Assembly: GCA_031257695.1 (NCBI GenBank)
Contig: JAIROB010000139.1
Location: 1 to 7,314 of the forward strand
DNA length: 7,314 bases
Direction of reading: 5' to 3'
Source of the DNA: Treponema sp.
GTDB lineage: Bacteria > Spirochaetota > Spirochaetia > Treponematales > Breznakiellaceae
Part shown: piece by piece, positions 1 through 6,112 of the stretch
Layout: each line of letters begins with the position of its first letter
How positions within the stretch are numbered: the first letter of the stretch is position 1
Made by a program: the position numbers and the translations under genes
The notes under the pieces: generated by a model
Told to the model about the DNA's origin: nothing
Databases searched by the model: none
What the model saw: only the letters and a program-made list of their open reading frames with translations

Positions 1-3000
1 GTCGAAGCTAAAGCTATAGGGATCGTCTTTAAGAAGGTTAATGTCGGAGGGCTTCTTTGTAATGTGCGACGAGGTCCAGCCGTTTATCTGGGGCGCGTAG
101 TGGTCCACAAAGAACCTGCGGTCCACCGGCGCTGCCTGGTTGCCCAACTGATCGTAGGCGATAACGTGGATGTAGCGCTCCCCTTCCTCCGCCATGGCCG
201 TGTCAAGGGTCACGGTCGTTCCGGCTGAAAAAGCATCCGTGTCAAGCAGGGTCCAGCCATTCGCCGCAAACCCGGCGTCTTCGGGCTTCAAGTCCTCATC
301 TTTGTCGGGGCTCGTGTCCACGGCGTAGTAGACCCGCACCCCGGCGGGTATGCCGGAATCCGGGGCCGTGCCCTGGACCGGCAGGCTGGAGGAGTTCATC
401 AGAACGTAGTCCGCGGCGGGGACGGACACCGACAGGGCCGGGCCCTGGGTGTCTACCCGGACGCTTATCTGCTTAAACGCGCTCTCTGGGGGACCGCCGG
501 TGTTTTCAAGGTTGTTTTCCCTGTCCCGAACATCCTTGATTATAATAGCATAGGCATAAATTCCCCCGTCCACCCCGGTATCGGTCAAGGCAACAGCCGA
601 ATCCGTGGAGCCCGGGGTAATGGGGAGGCCGGTTATGCCGCCGGTAACCACAACGCCGTCTCTGCGGATCTCCGCGCTTTGCAGGGAGTTCGAGTCCCTG
701 GCCTGAAAGGAAAAACCGTAGGGCCCGTTGGCGTAGTAGGACCCGCCAATGGCCGTAATCCCCGTGGAGGTCCATCCGTCCATGTAGGGCGGCGCCTGAT
801 CCACCCCGAACTTCCGTATGGACCCGGCATTGGTGGCCAGGTTCCCCGCTGTGTCAAAAGCCGCCACGTGAAGGTAGAAGAGCCCCTCCCCTATGCCTTC
901 GACGCCTTTGCCGCTGTCATCGATCAGGGGGATAGTGTGGTTCCATTCGCTCCAATCGGTCCATTCGGTCCCGGAAACCCCAAGTTCCGTCCACCTGCTT
1001 TTTCCGGAAACAGTATCGTCGCGATACTGCGCGGGGGTGGTTTTTCCGGCAAACAGGGAGGGATCCGCCGCTCTTGCCAGGGCATAAAAAACCGGTCCCG
1101 TCCGGTAGTTGTCGGTTTCCGTCACCTTGAGCGCGGCCACGTCGCCGTCCACCCAGACATCCTGCGCGGGCTGGCTGACCGTCAATACCGGCGGCTCCAG
1201 GTCCACCACAACATGACGGGTCAACAGGGTAGACCGCCCGGCTATGTCCGTGGCGGTAATCCTGTAGGTAAACCTGCCGGTCCTCAGGCTCGCCCCGGCG
1301 GATTCCCGCGCCTGGGGCAGCGCGGGAAGGGACCAGGTTTTTTCACCCTTATTATTCGGGGAGGCGTATTCCTCCCTAAAGATGATCTTTTCGCGCCCCC
1401 CGTCTTCCTCCGCTTCGGCTTGGGTTATGATCAGGCTCTTCAGTCCGTTGACATCGTAAACCGTCCCCCCCAAAGCGAAGAGAGCCGCCGCCAGATGCGG
1501 TTTGGCGGCTTCGGTGTTCCCTATCGTTGTCTCTTCTACCTCCGGGGGCTCCGTGTCCAGCACAAAGTAGATACGCCGCTTGGGATTCTCGGTGTCGTCA
1601 TCGCTGCTGCTGAAGATCTCCTCCGGCAGGGCATCCACGGCCGCGGGTTTGAGCTCGTTCTTTGCGGCGAAGTCGTCCTTGATCACTATCTCCAGGGAGT
1701 AGGTCCCGTCGTCAAGGCGCGGCTCGGCTTTTTGGGGATCATCCCCCGGCTGCGGCGCCGGAGGCAGGGTCACATTGAAATTCACGGTCTTTTTATCGCT
1801 GGAGACGGCCAGATCGCCCTTCGTCACCGCAATGTCCGCCTTGGGTTCCGGATCGCCGTCCTGGTAAATTCTGAATTGTACGGCGCCGCTTGGGGAGTCC
1901 CCGATGAAAACGCCGTCATCGTCGCTCAACACGCCGGACAGTTTCCTGTCGGCCTCCAGCAGCTTATTGGGAAGAGCCGCGGCGTCCAGCAGCGCCTGGC
2001 TGCGCTGGGCAGGATCAAACCCCGATATGCTTATGGTCGGCTTGTCCGTGCCCTGGTTGACATGGAGGAGCGCCGCATTGGAATTGTAGTTCCCCGCCTT
2101 GTCCCTGGCGATAAAGTAGAGGTATTTGTCCTTATTATCGTAGTAATTCGGGGGTTTAAGGGCCAGCACGGTGGTGTTTATGATCACCGAGGCGGTCGAT
2201 CTTTCCCGTTTGTAGACCGGCGCCTCGGGATTGTCGAAGTAGCGGGCGTCAACGTTGTCGTACAGGGCCCTGGGATCGGCCGCGGGATTATAGGTATCCA
2301 GGATGAGGTATTTGATCTCCCGGTACATCACTTCGGGCTTCGAAGAATCCGGGGCGACAACGCCGATATTGTTCGCGTCGTAGGAGCTCATGTCCACGGC
2401 GATAAAGCCGTTCACCGTAAATTCCTCCAGGCCGCTGCCGGCGTTGTCGGCAGGCACAGTGGGCTGCACCCGGGTGATGTTGATCTCCGGCGGCGTGGTG
2501 TCTATGTAGATGGTCAGGGTCTGCCTGGCATAACTGGTCTGAACGCTGGTCGCCTGGACGGTAAAGGTATACACCCCGTCCCCGAAGTAATAGTTCGTCG
2601 CGGGGATATTACTTTCGGGATCCACGTCCGTATGGGCATACCACTCGCCCGGCCTAATGAGGAAGGTTTCCAGGGTCCGCTTGAGGGTCGCGGCGGATCC
2701 GGTTCCCTCCTGGGTGTTGCCGGTGTACACGGACCGGGCCAGGACGGTAGCCTCGGTTTCGCCTTCCTTCTGCACCTGGATGGTCGCGTCGTAGATGCCC
2801 GTGGTATGGCTGGCGTCGGCTACAATGAAGAAAGCCTCCCGGTGGTATTGGCCGGTCAATTCCGAGCGGTCTTCCCCGCGGGGGGTCATTACTATGGAGG
2901 GCAGTTCCTTGGCGGAGATCACCTCCAGCTCGTAGTGCCCCGTTTCCGAAGGATAGAAGGTGAGGGCGCTGTCGGCCTCCACATCCTTGACCTGGAACCT

Positions 3001-3765
3001 GAACCGGTAGAATCCCGGGGCCAGGTTGGGCATTTCGTCCAGGGGCAGGGAGGGATCGGACCACCTGTTTACCGCGTTAAACCGGAATTCCAGGGCGATT
3101 CTCCCGTTGGGAGCGGTATTCCACTCCCCGGCAGTCATGGAGGCATAGCTGTCCATATCCAGCCACGTCGGGTCCACGGGGTTCTCCCCCTGGGATTGGG
3201 GCCAGAACTGGATTTTGGGGTACCCCGGCGCGACGCCCCAGATGTCCCTGGCGATGCCGACCATGAAGCCCCCGGTGACCAGCTCCATGTGCTTATCCGG
3301 GGTGGGCTCCTCGATCAACGCGGGGATCTGCAGTTCCACTTCCGGGGGGCCGTTCTTGACGCTGTACATCCCCTCAAAGACCACGCTCTTTCCGGATTCG
3401 TCCATGGCTTTTATCATGACCGGCAGATCGCCGTCGGGGTAATGCGTGGTGTCAACGGTGTTTGTCCATTGTCCGGTGAGGGGATCAAGCGCGGCGTCGG
3501 TCCAGACCCACTCGCTTTCGGGGAGGTTTGCGCCCTCCGCGTTTTTGGTTATGGCGACCTGCACCGTGGAAACCCCTATGTCGTCCTGGGCGTTGATCAC
3601 AAGCTGCAATTCGCCCTTGACGCGGTCGCCTATACTCTGGGGGCTGGTCATGGCGATGGTGGGGCGGTTTATGTCAACCTTATTGCCTAAACCGCTCTGG
3701 ATGGGGTTCTCGCAGGACAGCAGCGCCGCAACTGCCAGGATCGTCACTATAACTTTTTTACCCAT
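1..3765 (-). CDS. Giant Ig-like-repeat lipoprotein (3' end outside window)
   Basis: Open for 1255 codons from ATG at 3765 with no stop before the window edge, so the C-terminus is missing. Residues 1-18 form a lipoprotein signal: basic MGKK, a hydrophobic stretch, then the lipobox L15-L16-S17-C18, predicting Sec export and lipidation at Cys18. The rest is a chain of bacterial Ig-like beta domains. The recurring joint is an aromatic/aliphatic strand, often D-x-x-G-N, then V-D-x-x-x-P. It is seen around residues 138 (KNGPPEVEL), 422 (IDTTPPEI), 570, 737 (LDTEPPEV), 855 (VDLEPPVL), 989 (VDQAPPYM), 1105 (VDTQGPAL) and 1221 (VDHYAPQI). Joint spacing is about 116-167 residues. Residues 989 and 1221 start similar segments (PYMDGWTSTGIT and PQINGWTSSHIT). 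The start is supported by AGAGG 7 nt upstream. I see no enzymatic motif. An adhesive, structural or cell-surface role is inferred from architecture. Confidence in the reading frame is high and in the function low. Confidence 0.9.
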   Translation of the reverse strand, partial: MGKKVIVTILAVAALLSCENPIQSGLGNKVDINRPTIAMTSPQSIGDRVKGELQLVINAQDDIGVSTVQVAITKNAEGANLPESEWVWTDAALDPLTGQWTNTVDTTHYPDGDLPVMIKAMDESGKSVVFEGMYSVKNGPPEVELQIPALIEEPTPDKHMELVTGGFMVGIARDIWGVAPGYPKIQFWPQSQGENPVDPTWLDMDSYASMTAGEWNTAPNGRIALEFRFNAVNRWSDPSLPLDEMPNLAPGFYRFRFQVKDVEADSALTFYPSETGHYELEVISAKELPSIVMTPRGEDRSELTGQYHREAFFIVADASHTTGIYDATIQVQKEGETEATVLARSVYTGNTQEGTGSAATLKRTLETFLIRPGEWYAHTDVDPESNIPATNYYFGDGVYTFTVQATSVQTSYARQTLTIYIDTTPPEINITRVQPTVPADNAGSGLEEFTVNGFIAVDMSSYDANNIGVVAPDSSKPEVMYREIKYLILDTYNPAADPRALYDNVDARYFDNPEAPVYKRERSTASVIINTTVLALKPPNYYDNKDKYLYFIARDKAGNYNSNAALLHVNQGTDKPTISISGFDPAQRSQALLDAAALPNKLLEADRKLSGVLSDDDGVFIGDSPSGAVQFRIYQDGDPEPKADIAVTKGDLAVSSDKKTVNFNVTLPPAPQPGDDPQKAEPRLDDGTYSLEIVIKDDFAAKNELKPAAVDALPEEIFSSSDDDTENPKRRIYFVLDTEPPEVEETTIGNTEAAKPHLAAALFALGGTVYDVNGLKSLIITQAEAEEDGGREKIIFREEYASPNNKGEKTWSLPALPQARESAGASLRTGRFTYRITATDIAGRSTLLTRHVVVDLEPPVLTVSQPAQDVWVDGDVAALKVTETDNYRTGPVFYALARAADPSLFAGKTTPAQYRDDTVSGKSRWTELGVSGTEWTDWSEWNHTIPLIDDSGKGVEGIGEGLFYLHVAAFDTAGNLATNAGSIRKFGVDQAPPYMDGWTSTGITAIGGSYYANGPYGFSFQARDSNSLQSAEIRRDGVVVTGGITGLPITPGSTDSAVALTDTGVDGGIYAYAIIIKDVRDRENNLENTGGPPESAFKQISVRVDTQGPALSVSVPAADYVLMNSSSLPVQGTAPDSGIPAGVRVYYAVDTSPDKDEDLKPEDAGFAANGWTLLDTDAFSAGTTVTLDTAMAEEGERYIHVIAYDQLGNQAAPVDRRFFVDHYAPQINGWTSSHITKKPSDINLLKDDPYSFSFD

Positions 3766-3809
3766 GGACAAGCCTCTTTACCTTACATCAAAAAACAAAA
3801 AAGAGGCTT
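3763..3809 (-). promoter_or_regulatory. Leader hairpin enclosing the lipoprotein ribosome binding site
   Basis: In the mRNA sense, AAGCCTCTTT (3809-3800) is a perfect 10-bp inverted repeat of AAAGAGGCTT (3779-3770), with a 20-nt T-rich loop. The 3' arm contains the whole Shine-Dalgarno AGAGG (3777-3773), and the stem ends 4 nt before the ATG. When folded, the ribosome site would be paired. No better Shine-Dalgarno exists at a suitable distance: the upstream AAGG lies 15 nt away. The inverted repeat is directly visible. A role in translational control is inferred. Confidence 0.5.
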
Positions 3810-3843
3810 TTCCATAACTTCAGTTTCCGGGAAAACCTCAAAA

Positions 3844-3869
3844 TTCGATAAATGTTATTCATTATCGAA
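3844..3869. promoter_or_regulatory. Inverted repeat, possible operator
   Basis: TTCGATAA at 3844-3851 and TTATCGAA at 3862-3869 form a perfect 8-bp dyad with a 10-nt spacer, in AT-rich DNA about 80-105 bp upstream of the lipoprotein start. Half-site spacing of about 18 bp centre to centre is compatible with a dimeric regulator on one or two faces of the helix. It lies just downstream of the proposed -10 box, so a repressor bound here could block initiation. A weak RNA hairpin is the alternative. I do not recognise the motif as belonging to a known regulator. Confidence 0.35.
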
Positions 3870-3876
3870 CCGTTTT

Positions 3877-3905
3877 ATTATCTTCCACCATAAATATCAC
3901 AAAAA
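3877..3905 (-). promoter_or_regulatory. Possible sigma-70-type promoter for the lipoprotein gene
   Basis: On the minus strand GATAAT (3882-3877) matches the -10 consensus at 5 of 6 positions. TTTTTG (3905-3900) sits 17 nt upstream as a poor -35 box. A-tract/T-tract DNA lies further upstream (3901-3917), which could act as an UP-like element. The region is AT-rich in a GC-rich window. The box match is weak, so this is only the best candidate in this leader. Confidence 0.25.
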
Positions 3906-3909
3906 TTTG

Positions 3910-3946
3910 AAAAAAAATCAACAACCCCCGCCGCAAGGGGCTAAAC
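3910..3946 (-). terminator. Possible intrinsic terminator formed by the left REP hairpin
   Basis: Read on the minus strand, the left repeat gives a short stem (CCCC at 3940-3937 with GGGG at 3928-3925, extendable by A-U and G-U pairs) with a 7-8 nt loop. A run of eight T lies at 3917-3910. The T-run starts about five nucleotides after the extended stem, which is further than usual, so termination would be modest. It would stop minus-strand read-through from the liv operon before the lipoprotein promoter. Confidence 0.3.
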
Positions 3947-3957
3947 TTGACCCACAA
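3922..3957 (-). repeat. Left REP-like repeat (inverted copy)
   Basis: The conserved 21-nt part is 3937-3957. It reads on the minus strand as GTGGGTCAAGTTTAGCCCC with two further T at its 5' end. It is followed by TTGCGGC and GGGGG, giving a CCCC/GGGG stem at the outer side of the module. It differs from the right copy by one base (T instead of C) within the 21 nt. The loop also differs: 7 nt here and AA on the right. Confidence 0.65.
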
Positions 3958-4053
3958 AAGATTGCTTGCCGGCGAAAGATCGCCCTCCGTCTTTGGTTCC
4001 GTAGCTTTTTTGCTGATTTTTGTCACTTAGACTAAAGCAAAACAACCTTCCGC

Positions 4054-4066
4054 CCCCGTATAGGGG
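4054..4066 (+). promoter_or_regulatory. Short GC hairpin over the RAYT ribosome binding site
   Basis: CCCC (4054-4057), a GTATA loop and GGGG (4063-4066) could fold directly before the ATG at 4069. The only Shine-Dalgarno-like element is AGGGG, ending 2 nt from the ATG, which is too close for efficient initiation and is partly in the stem. Translation of the downstream gene is therefore expected to be weak. A stem this short may also be chance. Confidence 0.3.
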
Positions 4067-4068
4067 AT

Positions 4069-4536
4069 ATGAGACAGAAACGTATATTAGCGCAGGGGGT
4101 GTGTTATGAGATCCGCTCCCAAATCAACAACCGGGAGCAGATCCTCAGCCTGCCCGGGGCCGCCGCTCTTTTTTCCGAGGTTTTCCGGGAAACCACGTTC
4201 CGCTTCGCTTTCGAGGTTCGGGGCCTCCGGTTTGGCGCGGACCAGCTTAGGTTCTACATTAAGCCGGAGGACGGGCTGGAGCTTCCAGCTATCATGCAGT
4301 GGCTGAAACAGACCTTCGCCCAGCGGTACAACGCTTTGACAGGGCGGACGGGGCACATCTGGGGGGACCGGTATTGGTCGGCGATACTGGAGGGGGAGCC
4401 TCCGGCGGATGTGGGAGCTGAGGCGGCGCTTGAGGCTGAGGCGGAGCACAGGGACAGACCCCGTAGGCGGAAACGGGGCCGCGCCCCCCGGTTTTCCGCC
4501 CTTTCCCCCGCTCCCCCGGCCCCTGCGCCCGGCTAA
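4069..4536 (+). CDS. REP-associated Y1-transposase-like protein, catalytic His pair lost
   Basis: The 155-aa protein resembles the IS200/RAYT Y1 transposase domain. It has the N-terminal opening MRQKRILAQGVCYEIRSQIN, a central strand ending in FYIKPEDG (62-69), then IMQWLKQTFAQRYN (75-88) and GRTGHIWGDRYW (92-103). In the family the strand before the IKP-type motif reads N-H-x-H. Here the aligned residues are D58-Q59-L60-R61, so both metal-binding histidines are absent. Tyr87 is at about the place expected for the nucleophile. The usual C-terminal segment (family motif around D-x-N-P-V) is missing. After residue 108 comes a low-complexity Glu/Ala, then Arg-rich, then Pro/Ala-rich tail. Known members cleave and join single-stranded DNA at REP hairpins. 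This one probably cannot cleave, and DNA binding is possible. The start matches the family N-terminus, though the ribosome site is poor. It could be a decaying copy or a conserved non-catalytic subfamily. Confidence 0.65.
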   Translation: MRQKRILAQGVCYEIRSQINNREQILSLPGAAALFSEVFRETTFRFAFEVRGLRFGADQLRFYIKPEDGLELPAIMQWLKQTFAQRYNALTGRTGHIWGDRYWSAILEGEPPADVGAEAALEAEAEHRDRPRRRKRGRAPRFSALSPAPPAPAPG

Positions 4537-4538
4537 TC

Positions 4539-4553
4539 GGGGCTAAACCACCC
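4539..4553 (-). repeat. Possible degenerate third REP-like copy
   Basis: GGGGCTAAAC at 4539-4548 is identical to ten bases of the left repeat in the same orientation. It is followed by CACCC where the left repeat has TTGACCC. It begins just after the stop codon of the RAYT-like gene. A 10-base match in so short a region is unlikely by chance, but no hairpin partner remains. Confidence 0.3.
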
Positions 4554-4637
4554 TGAGCCGCGCCAAACGCCGTCTTAAAGCCGCCTGGCATCTTTTCCAA
4601 GGGGAAGATCCGCCCTCAACGGAGCGCCGAGCCTGAA

Positions 4638-4665
4638 TTGTGGGTCAAGCTTAGCCCCAAGGGGC
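4638..4665 (+). repeat. Right REP-like repeat
   Basis: The 21-nt conserved part (4638-4658) reads TT then GTGGGTCAAGCTTAGCCCC. It runs into the perfect 12-bp palindrome GCCCCAAGGGGC (4654-4665). It is the inverted partner of the repeat at 3922-3957. The hairpin lies on the side away from the gene, as on the left. Confidence 0.65.
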
Positions 4666-4743
4666 CTGGGTATGTATCCTTCGCAACGAATCAACCGTCC
4701 GGCGGTTTTGGGATTTTGAATTCGGAATTGAGCCGGGGGAGCG

Positions 4744-5388
4744 CTATTCCCGGATGTCCTCCAGCGCCGCTTCCGGGAGGGAGCGGACCGCTTCTTCTAT
4801 GTCGCTGCGGCTCATGCCGGATATTTTTATGGCGATGCGGCGGTGATCCGGGTCGTCGCCTTCCGAGGAAACCAGCGCCGCCACGTTGCCGCCCTTGACC
4901 GCTATGGCGTGGGTCAGCTTCTCCAACTGCCCCGGTTTTTCCGCCACGTGCAGGGTGATGCGGACCCCGGGCTGCCGGGCGCCGAAGACTTTAACAAAGA
5001 AACGGAACAGATCCGTTTCCGTGATTATCCCCGTCAGGATCTTTCCTTTCATCACCGGCAGGCAGCCGATGTCCCTGTCCGCCATGATCCGCGCTGCTTC
5101 CTCCACCACATCGTTTTCCTCCACGGTGATAACGTCCTTCACCATGATCTTTTCTATTTTGAGTTTGGAGAGGAGGTAGCCGATTTCGTACATATCCAGG
5201 GTTGTGGCCGGGGAAGGGCCGGCCTTGAGCAGGTCCTTTTTCGTGACAATCCCCGCCAGGTTGTTGTTCCTGTCCAACACCGGCAGATGACCGATCCCTT
5301 TTTTGTCCATCAGGGAACGCGCTTCGGTCATCGACATATCGGGGCGCGCGGTGACGGGGTTTTTTGTCATCACAAACTTAATGATCAT
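4744..5388 (-). CDS. CBS-CBS-ACT protein (AcuB-type), last gene of the liv operon
   Basis: The 214-aa soluble protein has two CBS domains (about residues 7-54 and 80-128), with GIGHLPV (31-37)/GIVTKKDL (46-53) and DIGCLPV (106-112)/GIITETDL (120-127). An ACT domain follows at about 142-206, with the R-I-T-L-H-V strand, the K-P-G-Q-L turn (151-155) and G-G-N-V (167-169 region). This order and length match Bacillus AcuB. CBS pairs are known to bind adenine nucleotides, and ACT domains usually bind amino acids. Its position directly behind livF suggests a sensor or regulator linked to branched-chain amino acid uptake rather than to acetoin use, but that is inference. The start ATG at 5388 is firm: AGGAGG lies 5 nt upstream inside the end of livF, and only one base separates the livF stop from this ATG. 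No membrane segment or catalytic motif is present. Confidence 0.9.
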   Translation of the reverse strand: MIIKFVMTKNPVTARPDMSMTEARSLMDKKGIGHLPVLDRNNNLAGIVTKKDLLKAGPSPATTLDMYEIGYLLSKLKIEKIMVKDVITVEENDVVEEAARIMADRDIGCLPVMKGKILTGIITETDLFRFFVKVFGARQPGVRITLHVAEKPGQLEKLTHAIAVKGGNVAALVSSEGDDPDHRRIAIKISGMSRSDIEEAVRSLPEAALEDIRE

Positions 5389-5399
5389 CCTATCCTCCT
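5389..5399 (-). promoter_or_regulatory. Ribosome binding site of the CBS-ACT gene inside livF
   Basis: A perfect AGGAGG (5399-5394) lies 5 nt before the ATG at 5388 and overlaps the last codons of livF (encoding Gly-Gly-stop). Termination of livF at 5390-5392 and initiation at 5388 are almost contiguous, which fits translational coupling. Confidence 0.8.
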
Positions 5400-6112
5400 A
5401 AGTAGGCTTCTTTCACCGCGTCGTCCTTCAACAGATCCTTCGCGGGGCCGCTCTTAATCATCTGGCCGGTCTCCAGAATATAGCCCCGGGAAGCGAGCCC
5501 CAGGGCCTTAAACGCGTTTTGCTCCACCAGCAGTATTGTTGTGCCCGCCTGACTGATGCGCTTTATGACGGCAAATATCTCGTCCACCAGAATGGGGGCC
5601 AGGCCCATGGAAGGCTCGTCCAGCAGCAGCAGCCGGGGGGCGGCCATGAGAGCGCGGCCTATGGCAAGCATCTGCTGTTCCCCCCCGGAAAGGGTTCCCG
5701 CAATCTGGCGGCCGCGCTCCTCAAGCCGGGGGAAGATCCCGAAAACCATGTCCATATCCCTGCGGAGGGCGCCCCGATCCCGGCGTATATAAGCGCCCAT
5801 CTCCAGGTTGTCCCGCACCGTAAGGTTGGCGAAGACGCGGCGGCCCTCGGGAACCTGTATTAAACGGGAGGCAACGATACGATCCGGCTCCAAGGCGCTG
5901 ATGTCCTTTCCGTCAAAGATCACGAAACCCGCGGTTTTTCTGACAATGTTCGATATGGCGTGGAGGGTGGTTGTTTTTCCCGCGCCGTTGGAACCGATAA
6001 GGGTAACGATCTCCCCCTCGGCCACGTCGAAGGATATGCCCCGGAGCGCCTGGATGGAACCGTAGTGGACCGCAAGGTTGGCAACCTGGAGCAGGATCCC
6101 GGGATCAGCCAT
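5390..6112 (-). CDS. livF: Branched-chain amino acid ABC transporter ATPase LivF
   Basis: One of the two cytoplasmic ATPases of the LIV-I/HAAT importer. With the start at 6112 it is 240 aa, the usual size. It has Walker A GSNGAGKT (40-47), Q-loop Gln86 in LIQVPEGRRVF, signature LSGGEQQ (141-147) and Walker B LLLLDEP (161-167). The family-typical VEQN (196-199) stands where most ABC ATPases carry the switch histidine, a known difference between LivF and LivG. R-V-F after the Q-loop, Y-I-L-E-T-G and the C-terminal E-A-Y-L-G are LivF hallmarks. I chose ATG 6112 because homologues begin about this far before H-Y-G and GGAGG sits 6 nt upstream. It overlaps livG by 8 nt. An alternative ATG at 6148 also has a good AGGAGG 6 nt upstream and would add MNTPGTGRGRAA, which looks unconserved. 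Confidence 0.92.
   Translation of the reverse strand: MADPGILLQVANLAVHYGSIQALRGISFDVAEGEIVTLIGSNGAGKTTTLHAISNIVRKTAGFVIFDGKDISALEPDRIVASRLIQVPEGRRVFANLTVRDNLEMGAYIRRDRGALRRDMDMVFGIFPRLEERGRQIAGTLSGGEQQMLAIGRALMAAPRLLLLDEPSMGLAPILVDEIFAVIKRISQAGTTILLVEQNAFKALGLASRGYILETGQMIKSGPAKDLLKDDAVKEAYLGG

Larger units (their letters stand above)
3922..4665 (+). mobile_element. RAYT-like gene with flanking inverted REP-like ends
   Basis: The 155-aa Y1-transposase-like gene lies between two copies of GTGGGTCAAG[T/C]TTAGCCCC in inverted orientation, each followed on its outer side by a GC hairpin. Counting two further outer bases, the copies match at 20 of 21 positions. This symmetric arrangement is what is known for RAYT genes and their REP sequences. 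I see no flanking target duplication and no insertion-sequence-type terminal structure beyond these repeats. The boundaries are the outer edges of the hairpins and are approximate. The module separates the liv operon from the lipoprotein gene and points opposite to both. Confidence 0.6.
4537..4743. other. Intergenic region between the RAYT-like gene and the CBS-ACT gene
   Basis: These 207 nt hold the degenerate and right REP-like repeats. There is also a 20-nt imperfect palindrome at 4590-4609 (ATCTTTTCC with GGGGAAGAT around AA) and a 5-bp stem at 4693-4707 (AACCG/CGGTT). Neither palindrome is followed by a T-run on the minus strand, so I see no convincing terminator for the liv operon here. 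No credible open reading frame or promoter was recognised. Confidence 0.5.

Noticed and set aside
679..3690. 1003-codon open reading frame on the plus strand
   Set aside because: It is codon-aligned and antisense to the lipoprotein gene. It stays open because that gene uses no TTA, CTA or TCA codons over this stretch. Its Gly/Arg/Val-rich product has no recognisable domain, while the minus strand gives a signal peptide, lipobox and repeated Ig-like domains.
4010..4038. TTGCTG with TAAAGC 17 nt downstream as a promoter for the RAYT-like gene
   Set aside because: The -10 element matches at only 3 of 6 positions, so it is not distinguishable from chance in AT-rich DNA.
4087..4600. Two minus-strand open reading frames (120 and 102 codons) opposite the RAYT-like gene
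   Set aside because: They are antisense to a frame with clear family motifs. The products are Pro/Arg-rich and unrecognisable, and the open frames follow from high GC.
4590..4609. 20-nt imperfect palindrome as a terminator of the liv operon or RAYT-like gene
   Set aside because: The loop would be only two bases without opening pairs, some pairs are G-U, and no T-run follows on either strand.
3922..4665. Reading the repeats as a CRISPR array or a classical insertion sequence
   Set aside because: There are only two inverted copies with no spacer periodicity, no flanking target duplication is visible, and the encoded protein belongs to the Y1/RAYT type rather than a DDE transposase.
4843..5457. 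204-codon plus-strand open reading frame
   Set aside because: It is the antisense shadow of the CBS-ACT gene and the end of livF. It is His/Arg-rich without any recognisable motif.
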